In this document: positions 30,313-35,834 of the stretch, piece after piece
Layout of the letters: every line of letters starts with the position of its first letter
How positions within the stretch are numbered: the stretch's first letter is position 1
Source of the DNA: Verrucomicrobiota bacterium
GTDB lineage: Bacteria; Verrucomicrobiota; Kiritimatiellia; JAKQHR01
DNA length: 35,834 nt
Assembly (NCBI GenBank): GCA_029557905.1
Contig: JAKQHR010000123.1
Span: forward strand, 1 to 35,834
Direction of reading: 5' to 3'
The notes under the pieces: generated by a model
Told to the model about the DNA's origin: nothing
The model's database searches: none
What the model saw: the letters and a program-made list of their open reading frames with translations, nothing else
Translations under genes and position numbers: made by a program

Positions 30313-31404
30313 CTACTCCAGCCGCGCACTGTGCCGCAAAACTTCCGGTTTTGCCAGAATTAAAATATCGCCGCCGATCTGTTCCACGCCGGTCACCGCC
30401 ACACGCGGCAGGCTGTCCATGAGCCAGCCTCTTCCGCCGATGCTGTTGATGGAAGTGACGCCGCCGATCAGCACGGGGGCCGTGAAAAACGCGAACCGGT
30501 CAACACATTCCTCCGCGATGAGACCCGCGGCCAGTTCACCGCCCCCTTCGCACAGCGCATGCAGGATGCCCATTTTGCCGAGTTCCTGAAGCAGATGCCT
30601 TAACGGATTCCGGGCGGGCAGGCGAATCGTTTGTATCGCCTTTCTCCCGGCGAGCAGCTTCCGTCCCGCGACAACGGTGCGGTCCGCGGCGTCGTCCGTC
30701 AGCACCCGCGCGCCGGCAGGGATCACTCCATCGACATCCACAATCACCCGCCACGGCTTGCGCCCGCAGGCCGGGCGCGGCTGGAGCTGCGGGTTATCCG
30801 CCCTGACGGTCCCGGCGCCAGCCATAATGGCATCCACCCGGCGGCGCATCGCCTGCACTCGTTTTCGGGACTCGGGGCCCGTGATCCATTTGGATTGCCT
30901 GTTGCGGTCGGCAATTTTCCCGTCCAGCGACATGCCCAGCTTCAGGGTAACCATCGGCCGCCCGGTGGTGATCCATTTCGCAAACGGCGCAATCAGCTCA
31001 TTGCCCTCCGTCTCACAGACTCCCCGGATCACCCCGATGCCCTTCCTGCGCAGCGCAGAAAAACCCCTGCCGCGGTGCTTTGGGTTCGGGTCAGTCGAAG
31101 CAACGATCACGGTGCGGATACCGGCGGCGATGATCGCATCCGTGCAGGGCGGTGTGCGGCCATGCGTGCAGCAGGGCTCAAGCGTTACATAAAGCGCGGC
31201 ACCCCTGGCGGCGGCTCCGGCCCGGGCCAGAGCAACGCGTTCTGCGTGTGCCGTCCCCGCCTTTTTGTGCCAGCCCTCTGCAATGACGCGGCCGTTTTTC
31301 ACGATCACGGCCCCCACAGGCGGGTTGGGCCGGGTGAGGCCTTCGCCTTTGGCTGCGAGTTCCAGCGCGCGGCGCATGAATATTTCATGCCGGCTGCTTT
31401 TCAT
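30313..31404 (-). CDS. ribD: Bifunctional riboflavin deaminase/reductase
   Basis: Performs the deaminase and reductase steps of riboflavin synthesis. It is 363 residues long. The N-terminal deaminase domain (1-145) has zinc ligands H53 (TAHAERVAL), C78 and C87 (EPCCTHGRTPPC). The C-terminal reductase domain follows (from about 146: VTLKLGMSLDGKIA, WITGPESR, GAGTVRADNP, CEGGGELAAGLI). I chose the ATG at 31404, which overlaps the ftsY stop (ATGA); an extension to 31494 lies within ftsY and is not homologous. Confidence 0.95.
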   Translation of the reverse strand: MKSSRHEIFMRRALELAAKGEGLTRPNPPVGAVIVKNGRVIAEGWHKKAGTAHAERVALARAGAAARGAALYVTLEPCCTHGRTPPCTDAIIAAGIRTVIVASTDPNPKHRGRGFSALRRKGIGVIRGVCETEGNELIAPFAKWITTGRPMVTLKLGMSLDGKIADRNRQSKWITGPESRKRVQAMRRRVDAIMAGAGTVRADNPQLQPRPACGRKPWRVIVDVDGVIPAGARVLTDDAADRTVVAGRKLLAGRKAIQTIRLPARNPLRHLLQELGKMGILHALCEGGGELAAGLIAEECVDRFAFFTAPVLIGGVTSINSIGGRGWLMDSLPRVAVTGVEQIGGDILILAKPEVLRHSARLE

Positions 31405-32306
31405 GCTTTTTCCCCGGTTTCGAGAAGCGCATCCACGTACTCCTCCGCGTTGAACAGCGCCAGATCGTCCGCCCCCTCTCCCAGCCCGGCCCACAGCACG
31501 GGAATTCCCAGTTCCCGCCGGATGGAAAAAATGAAACCGCCCTTCGAAGACCCGTCCAGCTTGGTCACCACTGCGCCGGTCAGCGGAACAGCATCGTTGA
31601 AGAGTTTGGCCTGGCTGAGGGCGTTCTGGCCCAATGCGGCGTCGAGCACGATCCAGGTCTCGTGCGGAGCGCCCTCCATGCGCTTGCTGAGGGAACGGCT
31701 GATTTTCTGGAGCTCCTGCAGCAGCGGCGCCTGAGTATGCATGCGGCCGGCGGTATCCACAATCAGTGTGTCGGCCTTGCGGGCAATCGCCGCTTCGAGA
31801 GCGTCATACGCCACTGCGGCCGCGTCAGCCCCCGAGGCCCCCGCAACCACATCGCATCCGATCCGTTCCCCCCACAACCTGAGCTGGTCGGCGCCCGCCG
31901 CGCGAAACGTATCCGTTGCGGCCAGCAGCGGGGTTAGTCCGCACATCGCTGCATTTTTTGCCAGCCGGGCCGCCGTGGTAGTCTTGCCGGAACCGTTCAC
32001 GCCGACCAGAAGGATGGAACGCGGCCGGCCGTCGGAGCGCCATTCGAACGCCGGTCCGTGATCCAGGTGGCCCAGAAGCATCTTGCGGATCAGGGCTTTT
32101 CTGGCATTCGCATGGCCGCGCGGCGCATGCGCGAGCTTCTCCACCCACTCGGCGGCCAGACGCGGTGCGATGTCCGCTCCAATGAGGATATCCTCCAGAT
32201 CCTCCAGCGATTCCACATCCGGCCCGTCGCTTCGAACCAGAATCCGGCCGAAGGCATTTGCGATGTTTCGGCGGGTTCTGACCAGGGCGTCTATCCAGCT
32301 TGCCAT
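31401..32306 (-). CDS. ftsY: Signal recognition particle receptor FtsY
   Basis: An SRP GTPase that docks ribosome-nascent chains at the membrane. It is 301 residues long. A helical N domain (about 1-90) comes first. The G domain has P-loop [10 protein letters not shown] (102-111), [11 protein letters not shown] (132-142), VDTAGRM, and [10 protein letters not shown]. The usual long acidic A domain is missing, so membrane contact would be through the amphipathic N-terminal helix alone, as in many non-enteric bacteria. The start at 32306 has GAGGA upstream and lies 10 bp after nusB. It is embedded among riboflavin genes. Confidence 0.95.
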   Translation of the reverse strand: MASWIDALVRTRRNIANAFGRILVRSDGPDVESLEDLEDILIGADIAPRLAAEWVEKLAHAPRGHANARKALIRKMLLGHLDHGPAFEWRSDGRPRSILLVGVNGSGKTTTAARLAKNAAMCGLTPLLAATDTFRAAGADQLRLWGERIGCDVVAGASGADAAAVAYDALEAAIARKADTLIVDTAGRMHTQAPLLQELQKISRSLSKRMEGAPHETWIVLDAALGQNALSQAKLFNDAVPLTGAVVTKLDGSSKGGFIFSIRRELGIPVLWAGLGEGADDLALFNAEEYVDALLETGEKA

Positions 32307-32316
32307 GCCTTCTTCC

Positions 32317-32736
32317 TCACTTCGCGGGCTTCTTGTCGAGTTTCTGCAGAACTGCGTCGAGCACGCCGTTCACAAAACGGCCGGATTCATTGCTGCTCAT
32401 GTTCTTGGCGATGTCCACGGCCTCGTTGATTGAAACCACCGGCGGGATATCCGGGCAGTGCACCATCTCGTAGACCGCCACGCGCATGGCATTGCGGTCT
32501 ACGCCGCCCATGCGGTCCACATCCCAGTGCGTTGCGCACGCGCGCAGGAGTTCGTCTATATCCTTCCGGTGCTCTTCCACGCCGCGGACCAGCTGTTCCG
32601 TGAAAGCTTTCGCCTTGGAGGCGGGTTTTTTGTCTCGCCAGAAGAGTTCGAGGGTGTCCTGCAGATCTTCACGATTGATTTCCCTCTGAAACAGAAGCTG
32701 GACGGCCCACTCGCGCGATTCGGATCGTTTAGTCAT
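32317..32736 (-). CDS. nusB: Transcription antitermination factor NusB
   Basis: A 139-residue all-helical RNA-binding protein of the rRNA antitermination complex. Typical stretches are RSESREWAVQLLFQREINRE at the N-terminus, RNAMRVAVYEMVHCPDIPPVVSINEAVDIAK and FVNGVLDAV near the end. I chose the ATG at 32736, which overlaps the ribH stop by 8 bp, with GGAGAAG upstream; the frame is open further upstream but antiframe to ribH. A ribH-nusB pairing is widespread. Confidence 0.95.
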   Translation of the reverse strand: MTKRSESREWAVQLLFQREINREDLQDTLELFWRDKKPASKAKAFTEQLVRGVEEHRKDIDELLRACATHWDVDRMGGVDRNAMRVAVYEMVHCPDIPPVVSINEAVDIAKNMSSNESGRFVNGVLDAVLQKLDKKPAK

Positions 32737-33259
32737 TTCTCTTCTCCATTGCGCGATAAAGCGTGGCCATTTCAACCGCGGCGCATCCCGCATACCAGCC
32801 GCGGCTTGTTTCGCCGCTGGTGCAGCGGGCCACGGCCTGGCCGATGTTGCGTGTTCCCACCACCTCGTGAATAACCGGCACGCCGCACCGCCGGGATGTC
32901 TTGGCCAGGTAATGCGCAACCTCGGCATTGATCAGGTCGGCGTGGGGCGTTTCACCCTCGATGACCACGCCCAGGGCGATCAGCGCGTCAAAGCGCTTGT
33001 CGAGCGCCAGCTTATGAATCACGGCGGGGACTTCATAGGCCCCCGGCACCCAGTGGACCAGAATGCCCTTCTTCTGCACACCGTGCTTTTCCAGCGCGGC
33101 AATCGCCGTGCGGGCCAGGTCCGTTGTCAGCGACTCGTTGAAGCGGCTGACGACAATGCCGATCCTGAGTCCCTCGCCGTTCATGGATCCGGAGACCTGA
33201 GCCACGCCGCCCAGATCAGCGGAGGCCAGTTCTTTTGCTTCACCTTTTATATGCGCCAT
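32729..33259 (-). CDS. ribH: 6,7-dimethyl-8-ribityllumazine synthase
   Basis: Condenses the ribityl pyrimidine with the butanone phosphate made by RibBA. It is 176 residues long. It has IGIVVSRFNESLT, the family loop VPGAYEVPAVIHKLA, GVVIEGETPHADLI and the catalytic-His area. An N-terminal extension of about 20 residues is present compared with short forms. The ATG at 33259 has a GGAG Shine-Dalgarno 7 nt upstream, 10 bp after ribBA. It overlaps nusB at its end. Confidence 0.96.
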   Translation of the reverse strand: MAHIKGEAKELASADLGGVAQVSGSMNGEGLRIGIVVSRFNESLTTDLARTAIAALEKHGVQKKGILVHWVPGAYEVPAVIHKLALDKRFDALIALGVVIEGETPHADLINAEVAHYLAKTSRRCGVPVIHEVVGTRNIGQAVARCTSGETSRGWYAGCAAVEMATLYRAMEKRND

Positions 33260-33269
33260 GAAATTTCTC

Positions 33270-34469
33270 CTAGAGCAGATGTCCCATCTTTTCTTTCTTT
33301 GTTTTGAGATAGCGTTCGCTGTGGACCGTGCAGTCCATCACGATCGGCACGCGTTCGACAATTTCCAAACCGTACAGCTCAAGGCCTTCGACCTTGCGAG
33401 GGTTGTTGGTCATCAGGCGGATATTATGCAGACCGAGATCGGCCAGCATCTGTGCCCCGCTGCCGTAATCGCGCAGGTCGGCGTCAAAGCCGAGGTGGAT
33501 ATTGGCCTCAACAGTGTCCATACCTTCATCCTGCAGCGCATAGGCGTGAATCTTGTGCGCCAGGCCGATGCCGCGGCCTTCCTGCCGCATGTAAAGAATG
33601 ACACCGTGCCCCTCCTCCGCAACCTGCTTCATAGCGGACTTCAGCTGCGTGCCGCAGTCGCACCGCAGCGAGCCAAGCACATCGCCGGTGAGGCACTCGC
33701 TGTGAATCCGGACCAGCGCGGACTTCTGCTTCTCCGGATGGCCCATCACCAGCGCGATGTGATGCTTGTCGTCTATAAAGGAATAGTAAAGCTTCAGACG
33801 GAAAGTTCCGGCCTCCGTGGGGAGGGAAACTTCGCGCTCAAGCTGAACGAGCTTCTCCGTGCGCCGGCGGTGCGAAATGAGATCGGCGGTGGAAACAATT
33901 TTCAGCTTGTGCTCCTCCGCGAATTTCATCAGATCCGGCAGGCGGGCCATCTCGCCGTCCTCGCGCAGGATTTCGCAGATGGTCCCGGAGGGCTTCAGCC
34001 CTGCCATGCGGGCAAGATCCACCGAAGCCTCAGTGTGTCCCGCGCGGCGCAGCACCCCGCCCGGGACCGCCTCCAGCGGGAACACATGCCCGGGCCGCAC
34101 CAGGGCCTCGGGACCTGAATTATCATCCACAAGGATATGGAGGGTCTTCGCGCGGTCAAATGCGCTGATGCCGGTCGTGATGCCGTGGCGAGCGTCCACG
34201 GACTCCATGAAGGCGGTGCCGAAGCGGGTCTGGTTGCGTCCCTCGCTGACCATGCGTCCCAGGCCCAGCCGCGCCAGCCGCTCCGGCTCCATGGCCACGC
34301 AGATCAGACCGCGGCCCTTCTGCGCCATGAAATTCACAATTCCGGGCGTGACCTTTTCAGTGGCACAGACCAGATCGCCCTCGTTCTCGCGCTTTTCGTC
34401 ATCGGTAATGATGATAATCTCACCGTGCCGGATGGCCTCAATCGCCTCCGGGATCGTGCTGAACTTCAT
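33270..34469 (-). CDS. ribBA: Bifunctional DHBP synthase/GTP cyclohydrolase II
   Basis: Catalyses both entry reactions of riboflavin synthesis. It is 399 residues long. The N-terminal DHBP synthase domain (about 1-200) has the metal-site motif [14 protein letters not shown] and [23 protein letters not shown]. The C-terminal GTP cyclohydrolase II domain (about 205-399) has zinc cysteines in [16 protein letters not shown] and [12 protein letters not shown] favour the ATG at 34469; another ATG at 34493 directly abuts the riboswitch terminator T-run and would add eight residues. Neither has a strong Shine-Dalgarno. It is the first gene of the FMN-controlled operon. Confidence 0.95.
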   Translation of the reverse strand: MKFSTIPEAIEAIRHGEIIIITDDEKRENEGDLVCATEKVTPGIVNFMAQKGRGLICVAMEPERLARLGLGRMVSEGRNQTRFGTAFMESVDARHGITTGISAFDRAKTLHILVDDNSGPEALVRPGHVFPLEAVPGGVLRRAGHTEASVDLARMAGLKPSGTICEILREDGEMARLPDLMKFAEEHKLKIVSTADLISHRRRTEKLVQLEREVSLPTEAGTFRLKLYYSFIDDKHHIALVMGHPEKQKSALVRIHSECLTGDVLGSLRCDCGTQLKSAMKQVAEEGHGVILYMRQEGRGIGLAHKIHAYALQDEGMDTVEANIHLGFDADLRDYGSGAQMLADLGLHNIRLMTNNPRKVEGLELYGLEIVERVPIVMDCTVHSERYLKTKKEKMGHLL

Positions 34470-34493
34470 TTTGTCTTCTTTCTTTGCGGTCAT

Positions 34494-34522
34494 AAAAAAA
34501 CCGGAGGTGCACAGACCTCCGG
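34494..34522 (-). terminator. Intrinsic terminator of the FMN riboswitch
   Basis: A perfect 8-bp stem CCGGAGGT/ACCTCCGG (34522-34515 with 34508-34501) with a 6-nt loop is followed by T7 (34500-34494) on the minus strand, immediately before ribBA. This is the expression platform: FMN binding should allow this hairpin and stop transcription. Confidence 0.9.
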
Positions 34523-34545
34523 GAACAAGAAAGAATCCTCGCAAA

Positions 34546-34668
34546 CTCTCTCCCATCCAGACTTTACTGTCGGCTGCGTTTATCCGTTTCCAGACTGCGC
34601 ATCAGTCCCTCACTGAAGGACTCGCGGGCTTTCACCGCCGGTAGGGAATTTCACCCTGTCCTGAGAAT
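34546..34668 (-). promoter_or_regulatory. FMN riboswitch (RFN element)
   Basis: On the minus strand the conserved RFN blocks appear in order: CAGGGTGAAATTCCCTACC, GGCGGTGAAAGCCCGCGAG, a variable arm with GTCCTTCAGTGAGGGAC, then GCAGCCGACAGTAAAGTC and TGGATGGGAGAGAG. It lies upstream of ribBA and is followed by a terminator, so the whole rib operon (and panD, bioY, nusB and ftsY if no internal promoters exist) should be repressed by FMN. Confidence 0.96.
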
Positions 34669-34695
34669 CTGTCACCAGTTCTAAAATTTCACAGG

Positions 34696-34724
34696 AACAT
34701 AAACCGGCCTGCAGAATACCGCAA
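34696..34724 (-). promoter_or_regulatory. Candidate promoter of the rib operon
   Basis: On the minus strand: TTGCGG (34724-34719), 17-bp spacer, TATGTT (34701-34696), placing the start about 25 nt before the riboswitch aptamer. The rest of the gap up to 34926 shows an unassigned ACGCC/GGCGT hairpin with T5 (34782-34799) and no gene. Confidence 0.4.
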
Positions 34725-34926
34725 GCCCTTAAATCAGCTGTTCTCACAAGCCCATCTAAAGGAAGCATGCATTGTTTGCACACGCCTCGCGGCGTTTTTA
34801 AGGAATACAGAGAAGAATTTCAGAAGTTGCGTCGGACTTTTCCTCCCAAATGTTTCTTCTGGAAAATTAGTGATTCGGGTCTATGCTATGTGCCCTGTGG
34901 TTTTGAGAAAAGGTTAAGGTGAAACT

Positions 34927-35682
34927 ATGAAACAGAAAATTCTTTTTGCTGCACTGGCGGGATTGTGCCTGCTGGCCGCGCCGGCGCACGCGCTGATTGA
35001 AGTCGAGGGCTTCTACTGGCTCATGACGCCCGACGGCACGGTCCGTTTTGGAAGCAGCAGTGTGGACGGAACAAGCCTTGATCTGGAAAGCGATATGGGC
35101 TTCGACTCCGCCGAACGCATTCCCGGGTTCAAGCTTGCGCTCGGTGATGTGCATCAGGTCGGAGTGGGCTATTTCTCGATGGACATCGAAGCCGACAGCC
35201 GCATCTCCGAAAATGTGCGCTTCGGCACAGCCACTTTTCCCGCAGGCACGGATGTTGCTTCCACATGGGAGGGCGACATCGTGCAGGGATTCTACCGGCT
35301 CAATCTCGGGTCCAGTTTCGCGCGCTACGGCCTGCTGGCAGGAGGAATGTATATTGACTTCGCGGCCTCCATGGAGGCTGAATACGGCCGCTCAAGCCAG
35401 TCCGTCAAGGCCCTGATGCCCTATGTGGGCGGCTATTTCATGGGCTATCCGCTTCCGTGGGTGGGCGTTCGCGGCTCCGCCCTCGCCTCCACGTGGGACT
35501 GGGGCGATGTGAGCGCCAGCATGCTGGACATCGAACTGGCCGGCGAATTCATCTTCACCCCCGGCGTATTTGTCGCGGTCGGCTACCGCCACACGGGCAT
35601 TGATGCCACCTTCGACGACGACAACGTGGACATTGATGTCACCTTCTCCGGCCCCATCGCCTATCTTGGCTTTGAGTGGTGA
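34927..35682 (+). CDS. Outer-membrane beta-barrel protein
   Basis: A 251-residue protein with a signal peptide (MKQKILFAALAGLCLLAAPAHA, cleavage after 22). The mature part is built of alternating amphipathic strands (VGVGYFSMDIEAD, FYRLNLGSSFARYGLLAGGMYI, GVFVAVGYRHTGID). It ends in AYLGFEW, where a terminal aromatic residue is the classical outer-membrane insertion signal. It is about the size of an 8- to 10-strand barrel of the OmpA/OmpW type; I recognise no specific family. AAGGTG lies 6 nt upstream of the ATG. It is monocistronic, followed by a hairpin terminator and repeats. Confidence 0.8.
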   Translation: MKQKILFAALAGLCLLAAPAHALIEVEGFYWLMTPDGTVRFGSSSVDGTSLDLESDMGFDSAERIPGFKLALGDVHQVGVGYFSMDIEADSRISENVRFGTATFPAGTDVASTWEGDIVQGFYRLNLGSSFARYGLLAGGMYIDFAASMEAEYGRSSQSVKALMPYVGGYFMGYPLPWVGVRGSALASTWDWGDVSASMLDIELAGEFIFTPGVFVAVGYRHTGIDATFDDDNVDIDVTFSGPIAYLGFEW

Positions 35683-35698
35683 CCGGCGGGGGCAAAAA

Positions 35699-35715
35699 GT
35701 TCCAATCAGTGAAAC
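35699..35715. repeat. Degenerate TTCCAAT-type palindrome
   Basis: GTTCCAATCAGTGAAAC resembles the left half of the palindromes at 7570-7655, with a decayed right half. Confidence 0.55.
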
Positions 35716-35716
35716 T

Positions 35717-35736
35717 CCCCGCGGCAAGCCGCGGGG
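35717..35736 (+). terminator. Hairpin terminator-like element after the barrel gene
   Basis: CCCCGCGG and CCGCGGGG form a perfect 8-bp stem with a CAAG loop, followed by CATCTTT. It may terminate the upstream gene; it also resembles the REP-like palindromes at 9262-9349. Confidence 0.6.
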
Positions 35737-35742
35737 CATCTT

Positions 35743-35829
35743 TCAGCGCAACTTGAAGACAAGTTGCGCAGGTCCTTGCTCCAGTTCTCGATGATGCTGA
35801 ATGTATTTCTGTATAATTTCGCTCGTCAT
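35743..35829 (-). CDS. Possible short ORF at window edge
   Basis: Reads MTSEIIQKYIQHHRELEQG then PAQLVFKLR and stop, 28 residues from ATG 35829. It could be the C-terminal end of a gene beginning beyond the window, or chance. Its last codons are formed by the inverted repeat GCGCAACTTG/CAAGTTGCGC (35746-35769). I recognise no family. Confidence 0.2.
   Translation of the reverse strand: MTSEIIQKYIQHHRELEQGPAQLVFKLR
35746..35769. repeat. Perfect 10-bp inverted repeat
   Basis: GCGCAACTTG (35746-35755) and CAAGTTGCGC (35760-35769) are separated by AAGA. It may be a second REP-like unit or a terminator of a gene entering from the right edge. Confidence 0.8.
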
Positions 35830-35834
35830 GCGGT

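Noticed and set aside
34782-34799. Hairpin ACGCC/GGCGT followed by T5 on the plus strand as a gene terminator
   Set aside because: No plus-strand gene lies upstream; the stem is only 5 bp, so function is unsupported.

Overview
The window is a gene-dense, GC-rich bacterial chromosome segment with a Gram-negative envelope: TonB/ExbBD energy transduction, a beta-barrel protein ending in aromatic Trp, and many signal peptides. The gene content (a DUF3450-TtpC-type operon in an organism that is clearly not a typical proteobacterium, ICMT-like methyltransferase, FMN-riboswitch rib operon) and short palindromes of the TTCCAAT-ATTGGAA type suggest the PVC superphylum, perhaps Kiritimatiellota. This taxonomic guess is inference; no rRNA or universal marker is present.

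Layout. (1) 16-1406: nifU-C/nifS Fe-S cluster pair. (2) 1461-1964: membrane methyltransferase. (3) 7684-2001, minus strand: six-gene TonB-type energy operon (DUF3450, TtpC-like, ExbB, ExbD, TonB, TPR) with a glutathione peroxidase gene spliced into the middle. Two of its genes carry 31-bp-period repeats at their 5' ends. (4) 7738-9102: rimO, divergent from (3). (5) 9103-9393: cluster of palindromes. (6) 10633-9394: tRNA-Leu(CAG) and alanine racemase. (7) 12855-10693: acylphosphatase, metallophosphoesterase and a secreted unknown. (8) 12903-15606: GH20 hexosaminidase, signal peptidase I and an anchored NTF2-like protein, coupled by overlapping stops and starts. (9) 16287-15601: an IspD-like protein with a strong promoter.

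(10) 27299-16525, minus strand: one long operon trpS-scpA-scpB-pheA-hisC-aroF-tyrA-aroA-cmk. It covers Phe/Tyr synthesis from DAHP and chorismate-derived intermediates, condensin accessory subunits and tryptophanyl-tRNA synthetase. It is interrupted between scpA and scpB by a roughly 2.2-kb accessory island of lower GC. The island carries an Rhs-core protein, a small membrane protein overlapping its stop (candidate immunity protein) and a repeat-rich secreted N-terminal piece. A diverged duplicate of the scpB 5' end lies at the other edge. The secreted piece and the Rhs core look like one gene split by a 10-bp tandem duplication.

(11) 27819-27463: RNase P RNA (minus strand) with a strong terminator, preceded by a coiled-coil/zinc-ribbon protein. 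(12) 34668-28671, minus strand: FMN riboswitch plus intrinsic terminator, then ribBA-ribH-nusB-ftsY-ribD-ribE-panD-bioY, a vitamin/cofactor operon with nusB and ftsY embedded. (13) 34927-35682: outer-membrane beta-barrel protein, followed by palindromic repeats at the window end.

The most novel part is the Rhs island at the scpA/scpB junction. The phased A-tract array inside the TPR gene and the leaderless overlapping promoters between rimO and the TonB operon are also worth checking.
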